A DNA stretch of 64,000 bases from Diphasiastrum complanatum (Eukaryota; Streptophyta; Lycopodiopsida; Lycopodiales; Lycopodiaceae). Under the pieces are notes generated by a model that saw only the letters and a list, made by a program, of their open reading frames with translations, had not been told where the DNA came from and ran no database searches. The stretch spans positions 66,929,852 to 66,993,851 of the forward strand of contig CM055099.1 in assembly GCA_029204225.1 (NCBI GenBank), read 5' to 3'. Shown here one piece after another: positions 11,771-23,137 of the stretch (positions within the stretch are counted from its first letter, which is position 1; each line of letters begins with the position of its first letter). The translations under genes and the position numbers were made by a program.

Positions 11771-14030
11771 GCAATATGCTAACAATGTTGTACTTCTCTA
11801 GGTGTATTTTATTTGGAATGAATAAGCACAAATATAATTGAGGAATTGACTTCACCCACAAATTCTACACTCATATTATGCTTTCTTGCTATTCCCAAGC
11901 CATTTGTGATTAAAAATGATACTTTTGAAAAATGATTGCGGGTAATGCTAAAGTAAGAGCATGATGTAATAGTTGATGAAAGGAAAATATCCAATGAGGA
12001 GAAAATAACTTTTAATTTATAAGAAAAAGACATTGGCCATATTTCACGTTATTAAAGATTGTCATTGTTACATTGTGTTGATAAATTCTTGGGAAGGATT
12101 GAATTCCATTTCTAGAGTCAAATCAATTTAACTCTTAGGCAAAAGGTGGTTAGGGTTAATGTTGAGCTATGACAACGAGATTTAGTACAAATGGACAAGG
12201 AACATATTGTGGCAAACATAATTTCTTATATTTGCTTGCTCACACAATTTTTGACCTAGAACAAGATTGGGTCAAAAGTATTTGAGATGAATACTGAAAT
12301 GATGGTGCCATAAGAGAAACCCAAGTGACTCAAAATGGCCCTGTAAGTAATACCACATATCAATATTGCCCAAGTTCATGTTCAAATTATGGGAGTTTGT
12401 GCTCGAGAGCCATACCATGAGCAGTGTTACAAGCCACATGTGTTTTAGACTTGCCCAATGACAAGTACAGTCTACGATCATGTTATGGGAGTTTGTGTTT
12501 GTTGTGTTGAGGTCCAATTATAGGCTTTTTATTGGTTCATGTGGATGGAAAAATGAAAGAAAAAAATAAAAGCATTTTCCTTTATAAAGAATTGGCATGC
12601 TTGAAAAGCTAGAAAAATAATTCTCTATGAAATGTGGCCTTGACCACTACCCTCCAAAATTAATAATTGAGTGCATTATGGATTTGGCATACGTGACAAT
12701 ATTGAGAACAAAATTTGCATATGCTCAAATTTGATAGGTTTTCAAACCTATAATTGTCGCTATGTTGGGTCAAACTTTTTGGCATACTTGAACATAACGA
12801 GTATTATATATATGTGACCTAACCGCATAAGTACGTAGATCCAAAATATGGAACACAAAGCCCTCAAAGCATTTCATACATAGAAAAAGATTTGTTCTTG
12901 TTTGTCCATTCGCATAAACATACTCAGTCAACTAGATTCAACTAGGACAAGACAAGGGACATATCAAGTTGTTATTACTTATTCATGAAGTCTACCATAA
13001 TTTAATGCTTGATTTTTCATTTTTTAGTGAAGTCTATTTTTTGGTGGCTTGTAAGTGTTGTACAATCACACATTTGTCCTCTTTAGTGACATTCTCCTTT
13101 TTGTCATTGATGTCTTTGAAAGTTATATGCTCTTCACTGTTTCATGTTCATGCCCACTTGAACACAATTGTTTTTGCAAGGCAAGGCCAAAAATTCGTAT
13201 AAATGGTTCCTTTAGCTTGCCATAAGAAAGATCTTTCAATAAACATGTGACCATGACTGGGCTTAATGGATTTCATGCTATATGCCATCTCTAAACTAGG
13301 TTGAAAATATTGAAAGCTCAAAATCTACAAAATGTCGTATGAAGGAAAACACCCTTCAAGTAATGAAGTTGAATGATGGGTCAAATTTCATCTAAAAGTT
13401 GAAGCAATTGGAGTCTAATTAGAAACTTGTTTTAAAGAATTGTGTGGGAATCTTATTTCATATGTTTGAAGTGCATTAAATCATGCAAATAACTTCATTC
13501 CTCAATTGGAAATTATGAATTTTAGCTTTGTGGGTGAGTTGTTTTATGGAAAAGGACCATAAAATAGTATAGTAGATTATCATTTGTAAGAGCAACATGT
13601 GACACATTACCTAGTCTTGCAATTCATAAAACTTTTGACATGAAATTTACACCTCATAAAATGTCCATGAAAAATTTGGGCACTACACCTCATAAAAGGT
13701 CAAAACCTATGGGCCATAAAATTATTTTGGAACATAATGTAAAATGCCAAAATTGTTTATGCTTAGGAAAAGTCTATCTAGTGATCTTTACACCTAGTAT
13801 CGGGTGCAAAGGTCATTAAAAATACCTTTCCCCAAAACATAAATTCAAAGACCTGTGGAATATTTTACAAGATAGCTTCAAGGTTTAAACATGAATTTTG
13901 GTTTCCAATTGCCTTGCCATAATTTTATGGTCGTCAGATGCAAAGGTCACTAAAATGACTGTTGCACAATAAATAGACATGTTTTGTTAGTGGTCAAAAT
14001 CATGTTTTAATAGGTGGTCAAAGTCATGTG
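11771..14030. other. Anonymous AT-rich intergenic DNA
   Basis: No gene I can support. Probably old retroelement debris, since it follows directly on the gypsy RT remnant. Open frames here are short and lack recognisable motifs. Confidence 0.4.
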
Positions 14031-14152
14031 ATAGCACACCAAGAGAAAAGGCCTTATGGGGGTTGGAAGGCCCTCGTTTGAGGCCTTCCGTGCTAGCACA
14101 ACCCTTGTTTGAGGGCGAGAACTCAAGGGTAGGGCCCCAACCTGCTGCACAG

Positions 14153-14175
14153 AAGGCCTGAGGCCCTCAGGCCTT
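14153..14175. repeat. Perfect 23-bp palindrome
   Basis: Arms aaggcctgagg and cctcaggcctt are exact reverse complements around a single central c. It sits in a locally GC-rich patch (14040-14180) in otherwise AT-rich DNA, about 0.8 kb upstream of the diterpene synthase start codon. Confidence 0.9.
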
Positions 14176-14358
14176 TCACTAAGTAATGCTTATGTGTGAG
14201 GGTGGAGAGAGAATGCAAGTTTTAGTGAGAGAATGAGAGAGAAAGGTGGATGAACATTTTGGAAAGAGAATGGCATATTCCAGAGGAGAGAGAAAGGTGG
14301 ATGCATATTGAGGCTCTGAGGGTGCCTCTTGAATACAAAGCCACAGCACCTAGCATTT

Positions 14359-14376
14359 GGGGGGGGGGGGGGGGGG
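14359..14376. repeat. Run of 18 G
   Basis: Unbroken G homopolymer, about 600 bp upstream of the diterpene synthase ATG. Could form G-quadruplex structures and is prone to length error in assemblies. The Gly- and Pro-rich open frames crossing it are artefacts. Confidence 0.9.
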
Positions 14377-14712
14377 TGGCCACCTAGGGTGGGGACTCTC
14401 TTCCGAGGGCGAAATCGCCCAAGGGGCATCCCTTCCTCCTAAATCTATTTTTACTTTTCTTTCTTTTTTATGTTGTAAATTATTTTTACATGCACATTCC
14501 CCACAAAAGGTGCATGTAAAAAAGGTAAATGTTGCCAAAAGCTGCATGTAAAAAATTTTACAATAAAAACTTTTGCCCCACGTACTCATTCAGATTCATT
14601 TCTAGAGTCTCCTCTAATTCGTTCACAAAAATGCCAAAATTTCACAAAAATGCCAAAACTCTTTTTAGGAATAAGAATGGTTTGCCCTTCAAAGAATGAT
14701 GGAGTACTTCAA

Positions 14713-14719
14713 TATATAG
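14713..14719 (+). promoter_or_regulatory. Candidate TATA box of the diterpene synthase gene
   Basis: TATATAG within aatatatagc, about 255 bp upstream of the ATG. A start roughly 30 bp downstream would give a 5' UTR of about 225 nt. Position and composition only; no transcript evidence. Confidence 0.3.
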
Positions 14720-14971
14720 CATTAAGGTTCAAAATATGCATATTGGTTTTCAAGAGCACCTTCAACCTGTAACTTTGCATATCAAGCTAACCAACTCAGC
14801 AAATCCTTGGATGTAACCCTCTGATGGTTCACAGTTGGCAGAATTGGCTGAAAAGAGGTAGTGGGCTGTCTCTGTCTTCCATTATGTGGCACTCAGATCT
14901 CCAGAATTTTAGGCGCTGATTAATATATGTTCTCATGCTTCATGTACAGATAGAAAGTGAGCTTGTGGGAA

Positions 14972-17900
14972 ATGGCGAGCTACACCTGTAATATAAACTC
15001 TACTGGGTTCGTCAATGTGCCCAGCAGAGGCTCCAGTTTCTCTGACATACAGCCATTTTCAGCAAAATGTAAACCTTCAATGCGGTACTCGGGCATGCAG
15101 ATTAAGAGGCGCCCACTTCTGGGTAAGCTAAAAACGTAATTCTGGTTTACTTACTTTCTATGATGTTTGCACTTCGTGGTTATGAGCAGTTAGTAGGATT
15201 GATCAGGGTAAGACTATGAAAGGCGAAGGCCTAATTAGTAGCTAGTGCAGTACTTTTGATTAGTTATCCAAAAATCTGTGAGATTATTCAGTTTAGGTTT
15301 TTGAGTCTTAGGCTGAAAACTCTCAAGGCTGCATGGTGATTGTTGAGCTTGTAACATCCCAAAACCGGATTAAAGAAAGAGAAGAAGTTGATGCTAGGTA
15401 TTTTGCTTAACTCACACTCACTATACCTGGCTATGTTGTAGAGCACATAATCCTTATTCCGGACCACCTGCCAATACCAGCTGGCTCACGTCCCTCATCA
15501 GTCTTTGAGAGTCGAGACACAGAAAACGATCTTCTCATTCCAGTTCTGGAGCATGCATCCGTTCGCACAGCCTCCATAGACCACATAATCTCCCCTACTA
15601 GTCTTAGTCCAAGCATCAAGCATCCGCAACAGGTCTAGCACAAACTCATACCATGCATCAAGTGTACTGTTGCTACTGACAGACTTCCTCTATCGAGATT
15701 CTCTTTTTCAAAATTTGCCTTTTTGCCCATATCTCACTTGTTTTTCTACGTTGGAGCTTCGAAAAGACCAACACATTACTTTCTAGACAAACTTTTGATT
15801 AAATTTTTCAAGTATATAATTGTATCTTAGATCAGGTTGTTTTCCAGCTTCCGATGAGTATAAGGCTCAGATTTTTTTTTCTACTTTTTGTTTCTTATAT
15901 TGTCTGCAGTAAGAAACACGATTCTGTCAGACGTTTCTCGAAGTAGAACCAGCACCCAAGAAGTAGAATTTAAACCGGCTCTGACTGAAATCATTCAGGT
16001 AATTCTTTGTTGGAGATGTTTTCCTCTTAGCAAGCATTGATATCCTTTATGGACTTAAACTAGCCGTGTACCAGCAGCTAAGATCTTTTTCTATTATGGG
16101 GAGTCCCAGGAATTGCCAAGGAGACGATTGGAGGGCCTGGTCGAAACAGTAAGAAAGATGTTACGCTCGATGGGCGATGGCGATATATCAATATCTGCTT
16201 ACGATACCGCTTGGGTAGCGATTGTCCCTTCTTTGGATGATGGATCTGAAGGGCCTCAATTTCCGAAATGTGTGGAGTGGATAATCAACAACCAGCTACA
16301 TGACGGCTCATGGGGAGACCCGCACCTTTTCCTCGCCTTCGATCGAATATGCTCTACTCTCGCATGCGTTGTAGCCTTGTCGACTTGGAAAGTGGGCCGT
16401 AGTAACGTTGAAAAAGGTTAGCTTGTACTTGACTTATACTAGTTCGCCAATTTATATTGTTGAAGTTTGATACCAGCTTATTGCATTTGTGAACACTTTC
16501 TGAGATGTGTTTTACATGATTAGGTGTAAGGTTCATTCACAGCGGAATGCAACTATTGGAGGTTGCTGATATCACTCTCATGCCAATAGGATTTGAGATA
16601 GTCTTTCCTACAATGCTCGAGAAGGCACAAAGATTAAACATCGATATTCCATATAATGCGCCAATCGTAAAACGAATCGTGGCACTGAAAGAGAAGAAGC
16701 TTAAAAGGTCAACTTTGATATCCCCAATAAATAAAAGCATTCTCATTGGAATGGAGATATTGTAAATCATGAGCTTCCAAAATAGTAACGCTGTGAAGGC
16801 TAAGTCTGCTAGTAAACATATGGATTAGTTAAACTCATGCTCCAGCACATAAGAATCTTGATATTGTGTAGTCTGTTGTCTTGTGTGTTGTTGCCATCCT
16901 GATTCACGTTGTCAGTGCAGGATATCCGTCGACAAGTTGCATGAAACTCCTACAACTCTCTTACACTCTTTAGAAGGGCTAAGCCATTATGTGGACTGGA
17001 AAAAGATTCTGAGACTCCAGTCCAAAAATGGATCGTTTTTGAATTCGCCTGCATCAACAGCATGCGTTCTCATGCATACACGTGATCGTAGATGCCAAGA
17101 ATATTTGACTTCAATACTGCAAAAATTTGGCAATGCAGGTGCAATTAACATGACTTTTATGTAGAGGTTCATTATATGCAACGTCATTCTTAATGTTCAC
17201 TGTAACACATAAGGTTAGAAGTACAGCGGCGATTCTCTGTGATTCAGGACTCAGAACATTGCGAGCTGAATTTTCTTTTGCTTTAAAACAATTGCAGTTC
17301 CAAATGTATACCCCGTGGACCTATTCGAACGTTTGTGGGTCGTGGATCGGCTTGAGCGTCTTGGGATCTCTCGCTACTTTAAGCAAGAGATTAAAGATGC
17401 ACTTGATTACGTCTACAGGTGAAATCTTCTTTCGTTAATTTGTTATGCCAAGATGATGATAGATCCAATTATGATGATAATCCTCCTGTTGTAGCCGTTG
17501 GATTACTTCTGTTCCAGTTACGTGCAAGCTTCGACTATATGAAATGCTTAAAATCAGGTCCTTGTGTCATCCAACATATCTTTCACGGAGGAGGTGAATC
17601 GTTTGTTGAATATTCCTCAGATACTGGACGCCCAATGGAATAGGTTGGGGACGAGAAACCTCTGTACAAGACGTGGACGACACGGCTATGGCGTTCCGCC
17701 TTCTTCGACTCCATGGATATGATGTCTCTGCTGGTAAGTTTAGCCCGTGGTGGATGTCTATCACTATCACAGTATCTAATCTTCTGTGTAAATTATAGCA
17801 AAGTACGAGTCAAGCTGGATATTGTTGGCAGATGTTTTCAGTCATTTCGAGAAGGATGGAGAGTTTTTCGCTTTCTATGGACAAGTAGGCCAAGCAACTA

Positions 17901-19987
17901 CTGGCATGTTCCAGCTGTATCGAGCTTCTCAGTTACAGTTTCCCGAGGAGATAATTCTTGAAGAAGCAAAGTTGTTTACAAGGAAATTTTTGGAACGATC
18001 GCGCAATACCAATACTCTCTTTGACAAGTGGGTTATAGCGAAGGACTTAGTTGGAGAGGTATGATCATGCTCATAAAATTTCCTAGTCTATGTTCGAGCG
18101 CAGGCGATACGATCTTTTCTTTCATGTAGAATTGGCATCTTGAATCCCTATGAGCTTGTTACAGGTCAAGTTTGCTCTGGATTTTCCGTGGTGTGCCACA
18201 TTACAACGAATTGAGTCCCGGAAATACATTCAGCTCTATGGAACAAACGATCCGTGGATAGGAAAAAGTGTCTATAGGTGAATAAAGACTATCAAATTAG
18301 AAGTTAATGCTGATATGAGATACAATGTGCTGTCACACATGCGATTTAATCCGTACTAGGTTTACATCTCTATCTTCACTTGAAATAATTGAGTGAGATA
18401 TGTCTTAATACAGAATGCACATGATCAGCAATCACATGCTCTTAAATCTAGCGAAGGCCGATTCTAACGTGTGCCAGTCCAACTTTCAAAAGGAATTACA
18501 GCAAATATACAGGTCTGGCCCGCTGTGCCACCTGCTATATTTGAAGTGGGTTTAAGTTTTAAACTAAACAGAGAGTACTATGAGTTATGTTGACTTTATA
18601 GACTCTGCACTCGCAAATTGATTTCAGGTCATGTAATTGAATGGTTAGCAAATTGCTTCTATTTACGTCCTTGAGAAAGAACTAGCGCATCTTTTCGTTA
18701 CGAGACAAAATTTTTGCTCCTGTACAGCTGGAACGAAGAGATGCAACTTTCGAAACTGGAATTTTCTCGTCAGAAGGCACTTGAATGCTACTTCACAGTT
18801 GCGGCAACAGCATTTGAGCCCCAAATGGCTTGTATGCGGTCCGTTTGGACACGCTGCTGTGTTCTATCGACTGTTATTGACGATCTTTTTGATGTCGGAG
18901 CTTCTTTGGATGATCTGAAAGAGTTTGTTGCTGCTGTCAAAAGGTAAGCGAAAGATTCCATCAGTACTTTGTAGTTAGCATTAGCATTTATGCGTGTCAT
19001 GTGGGCTGCAAAAAACTCTACAAATTATTCAAGCTGAGGTAGTTGCTGGTTTCAGCTGGAATCTGTCAGCTATTGACAATCTGTCCAAGGACATGAAAAT
19101 CGTTTTCCTTGCACTTTACAACACAACCGATGACATCATTCAAGAAGGAAGACGTTACCAAGGGAGCGATATCGGCTCACATTTACATGAAATTGTATGT
19201 CATTCCTCACACTCATTGTCCCTACATTACAGAACTTTTCGGGCCCGCTCAGTCTGACATTTGAATTTTTGATACAGTCACTTTTTCTAGATGAACTACA
19301 GGTTTCACAGATCAATGACTTGTAATTAGCGCCTTGTCTTTACAGTGGATACGCTTGGTAGAGTCATACCTGAAGGAGGCTGAGTGGACACAGTCAGGAC
19401 AGCAGCCTACCATACAAGAGTACACGAATGTCTCACAGATCTCAATAGCACTAGAGCCTATTGTACTCACGTCAGCTTACTTTGTAGGGGAGTTGTTGAC
19501 TGATGAAATCGTGGCGCATCCAGACTACAGGAGAGTAATGCAACTCCTGAGCCATTGTGGACGCTTATTAAATGATATCCAAGGATACAGGGTAAGCAAA
19601 ATCTGATCATCAGCTCCTGTATAGACATATTTCTGCCACAGCAATGTCTTTTTAAGACAATTCCCAACACCACATACTGCTGATACTAATTTGTTTCTGC
19701 AGAGGGAGTCACGGCAAGGAAAGCCCAATAGCATTTCAATTTACATGAGAGAGTACCAAATCACAGAGGAGGAGGCAATCTACAAGGCTCAGAATGAGAT
19801 TGATCACACAAGGAAACAGCTTGTATCTGAGATTCTAAGACCCACAAAAGTTCCCAGAGCTTGCAAGGAGTTGCACCTCAACATGGCCAAAGTTTTGCAT
19901 TTCATGTATGCTGAGACTGATGGATTTTCTTCGAGCACAGCAATGAAAAAGCACGTCACGAGCATTCTTTTTGATCCAGTGGAATAA
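14972..19987 (+). CDS. Bifunctional class II/class I diterpene synthase, ent-CPS/ent-kaurene synthase-like (14 exons, 835 aa)
   Basis: Exons: 14972-15122, 15910-15998, 16110-16416, 16524-16707, 16921-17138, 17298-17418, 17621-17733, 17832-18058, 18165-18277, 18414-18512, 18728-18943, 19056-19194, 19346-19591, 19703-19987. All 13 introns are GT-AG, phases agree, and the joined frame is open for 835 codons. A Ser-rich N-terminus (MASYTC start) looks like a plastid transit peptide. The class II part has SAYDTAW (109-115), the His259 (LLHS) and Asn319 (PNVYP) pair typical of ent-CPP formation, and DVDD at 374-377. The class I part has DDLFD at 592-596 and the NSE motif N735-D736...G739...E743. 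Ile698 in the helix-G PIV motif is the residue that favours ent-kaurene in KS. Predicted reaction: GGPP to ent-CPP to ent-kaurene-type diterpene, in the plastid. Arg328 replaces the His tied to Mg2+ inhibition in gibberellin CPS. Length fits bifunctional family members (about 800-880 aa). Family call is firm; exact product is inference. Confidence 0.93.
15123..15909 (+). other. Intron 1 of the diterpene synthase, unusually long
   Basis: 787 bp, whereas the other 12 introns are 98-215 bp. It separates the transit-peptide exon from the mature enzyme. A more GC-rich patch at about 15350-15660 starts near gtaacatcccaaaaccgg and differs in composition from its flanks, suggesting an inserted fragment. 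An antisense open frame there has no recognised domain. Confidence 0.6.
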
Positions 19988-20114
19988 TTCAGTCCTGTCT
20001 AATTTGAAGCTGCATTGTCCATATTGATGTATAATTGTAAAAATCATCTAAAAACTGGCCATTTGCAATACTTTGTGATACATCATGTACTAAACTTTTT
20101 CGAAGGGACATTAA

Positions 20115-20120
20115 AATAAA
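20115..20120 (+). terminator. Polyadenylation signal AATAAA of the diterpene synthase gene
   Basis: Exact AATAAA 128 bp beyond the stop codon, a normal spacing for a plant 3' UTR. No other gene is near on this strand. Confidence 0.6.
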
Positions 20121-21180
20121 GTTCTAGGGACAATCGCACATGGGACCCTTATTACATATAACACGTATTTTATTTGAAAATATGGTGTAATTGGGAAGAA
20201 TCAAACAATTTGTGTACCATGTGAAGATCCACAACTCCTCCTTAGTTTGACTGAGAAGGTTACTTGTTGTGCTTTTTATTTTGTGCTGGTTTTAATACAT
20301 GGAGTGTTTGTCTTGTGATCTTGTAGTGGAACATTTGTCTCCAATATTAAAAAACACATGATGATGCTTATTTTTTAATCTTTATGAAAAAGCTGGTAGC
20401 AATAGTTGCACATGGTTGTTGGACTTAAGGCTGTGTAAAGAAAAAGCATCTAGGCTATGCAAAGGGAAAATATTGATAACCCATTTTGCACTACTTTCTT
20501 AAACAGTCTTGAAAAAGATATAATAGCATCATTTTCATGAGAAAGGTGAAATTGAATCATAACCCATGGGTGGATTAATGATAATATCTTCTCACAGAAA
20601 ATGCATTATGAATTGAAACTCTCAAATTGGTTGCATATCATGCAAGTTAAGAGTTTTGAAGGCACGAGTTTTAATGTAGAACAACATAAAAATTAAATGA
20701 CAAGCTTTACTAGTTAAATTAATACTCATGAAAAAATATGAAATATATCAAATAGGTGTCTTAAGCTTCTCAGCTCACAACACAACTACCACTTATATTC
20801 ATGTCTTTGCTCTCTTTCCATATCTTAAAAACTCATTACCACTCCATGTCCACTAGCTTTGGTCCATTTATAGAAGCTCTTATTAGGCAATCTAGAGTTT
20901 TTGTAGCTAGTGGAGTCCTCCTCATGTCTTTAATCACGTTCCATTCTCAAATTGTATTGTCTTGATAGGACTAACAAGCACAACTTGTCGCGTCTCATGA
21001 TACTTAAAAAGCCACTTTGCCAATCCTTGGTCATGTTGAATATCCTCTGTATGCATTAGGAGAGTTTTGAGATCGAAAAGGGCCTTGTAAGAATTTGTGC
21101 AAAGATCCCTTTTGTATCATTAAAATATTATAATAGTTAAACTAATACCTTTGGCTTGCCATAACTTTTTAACTGTAGCT
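20121..21180. other. Intergenic DNA downstream of the diterpene synthase
   Basis: AT-rich, no gene or element recognised. Ends at the CATTA target site of the copia E insertion. Confidence 0.5.
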
Positions 21181-21185
21181 CATTA
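21181..21185. repeat. Target-site duplication CATTA, left copy
   Basis: Matches 27255-27259 exactly and abuts the LTR edge. Confidence 0.9.
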
Positions 21186-21525
21186 TGTCAAGGATCTTAC
21201 TTTCAGTATAGTTAGCTAATTTGCAAGCAATCTGACATCAATCAGATAAACAGTAAAGAGAGATCACACACAAAACCAAGAGAACACTTCTGAACTCTAT
21301 TTACAAAAGAGACTGAAAGATATATATACATAGTTTAATTTTTGTGGGGTACCGCTGCATGACAATTCGGTCCCCGTTACGTGACGCGTGTCCCAACTTA
21401 CACTACGTGTACCGTCAAACTGACACACATTCATACTATCACAAAGACAATAAAAAACTCGAAATCACTACTGAACATGGAAAGTCATGAACTGTGAGAG
21501 AAACTCGGGCTTACTTATTCTAACA
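21186..21525 (-). repeat. 3' LTR of copia E
   Basis: 340 bp, aligned without gaps to 26915-27254. On the minus strand it carries a TATA-like run (complement of atatatatac near 21320), the likely LTR promoter element. Confidence 0.93.
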
Positions 21526-21540
21526 CTCTCCCTTAAGCCC
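21526..21540 (-). other. Polypurine tract of copia E
   Basis: The plus strand reads ctctcccttaagccc; the minus strand is a purine-rich run ending at the 3' LTR, as needed for plus-strand DNA priming. Confidence 0.8.
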
Positions 21541-23095
21541 TAGTTTATCTTTCTTACAAAGAGCTTTTCTCTAAAAAACTCAAACTTATCAGTACTTAAA
21601 GGTTTAGTGAATATATCAGCTAACCGATTCTCTGTCTTACAATGCACTATGTGTATTTCATTAGATAACAACTTCTCTCTAATGAAATGATACTTAATTT
21701 CTATATGCTTCGTGTGTGCATGAAATACAGGATTTTTAGCTAGCTGTATGGCACTCTGACTGTCACATCTGATCACAGTAGGCTTATTCTGCGGAATTCC
21801 AATGTCTTCTAACATTCTATTAGCCAAACTGCTTCCTGCGTAGCTGAACATAGTGCTTTGTATTCTGATTCTATAGTAGAAAGAGCAACTATGTCTTGTT
21901 TCTTACTTGACCAAGAAAATACACCATTACTAACATGAAATATATAACCTGTGGTAGATCTCCTATCATCAATATAGCCTGCCCATTCTGAATCAACAAA
22001 GCCCTATAAAACTGGTAAAGTATGATGCCTCTCATATAACAATCCATGGATTATCGTGCCCTTCACATAACGAAGAATTCTCTTTGCTGCTTTCCAATGA
22101 ATCTCTCTAGGAGTAGCCATAAATTGACTTACAACAATTACAACATAACTTATGTCAGGACGATTAGTTGTGAGATAAATCAGCGAACCAACTAATTGAT
22201 GAAATAAAGTGGCATCAACTAGTACACTCTCATCCTGATTAGATAGTTTTTTACCAACCTCCACAGGTGTGAATACTGGCTTGCTGTCGCACATTTTGAA
22301 ACGCTTCAAAATTTCATTCACGTACTTTGTCTGTGTTAGTGCGATGCTATTGCAACCTTGCCATGCTTCCACTCCCAAACAGTAGTGCATCAAGCCAAGA
22401 TCAGTCATATCAAAACTAGAGGATAAGTCTTTCTTGATTGCACCAATCAACTCATCATCATTTCCTGTGATTATGAGATCGTCTACGTACAGCACAATCA
22501 GTGTGATACTAGAGTCATGAGCAAAGTAGTAAAGATTGAAATCTGAATAAGTGCGTATCAAACCTCTAGAAAGGAGATGCCCATCAAAGTGGCTATACCA
22601 AGCACGTGGTGCTTGTTTCAATCCGTACAAGGCTTTCTTCAGATTGCACACTTTGTCTTCCATGCCATGTGTCACAAAGCCACTAGGTTGCTCCATGTAC
22701 ACTTCTTATTCAAGTTTACCATTAAAAAATGCAGACTTTACGTCCATCTGATGTAGATTCCATCCAAATAGTGCCGCCAAAGCAATCACCATGCGAAGTG
22801 TATTCCACTTGGCCACAGGAGCGAAGGTCTCTTAGTAGTCAATGCCCTTACTTTGCGCATAGCCTTTCACTACAAGCCTTGCTTTGTGTTTTGAAATAGT
22901 TCCATCGGCATTGTACTTTGTCCTGTATACCCATTTGTTGCCAATAAGTCTTTTGCCCTTTGGAAGATCCACTATCTCCCATGTGTCATGGTGTTTGATG
23001 GAATCAATCTCCTCCTGCATTTCTTTTTGCCATATCTCCTGATTTTTGGCCTCCTCAAAGCAAGAGGGTTCAATAGATGAAATAATATCACTCAT
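21540..23095 (-). pseudogene. reverse transcriptase and RNase H region of copia E
   Basis: RT starts at 23095 (WQKEMQEEIDSI, WVYRTKYNADGT). A stop and a shift lie around 22830-22705. It continues at 22702 with YMEQPSGFVTHG, LYGLKQAPRAWY and the catalytic LYVDDLIITGND. After the palm/thumb (TDLGLMHYCLGVEAW, GSLIYLT, RPDISY), RNase H begins near 22010, with a break between 22000 and 21850. The tail at 21851-21540 has FHAHTKHIEIKYHFIRE and LADIFTKPLSTDKF. Confidence 0.9.
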
Positions 23096-23137
23096 AAGTG
23101 CAAGATTTACCTGAAACTTGTCAGGTTCCTTCCTCTC

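Noticed and set aside
14190-14589. Pro- and Gly-rich open frames on both strands
   Set aside because: They owe their length to the 18-base G run and carry no domain.
15431-15619. 62-codon antisense frame in intron 1
   Set aside because: No motif; lies fully inside a well-supported intron. Kept only as a composition anomaly.
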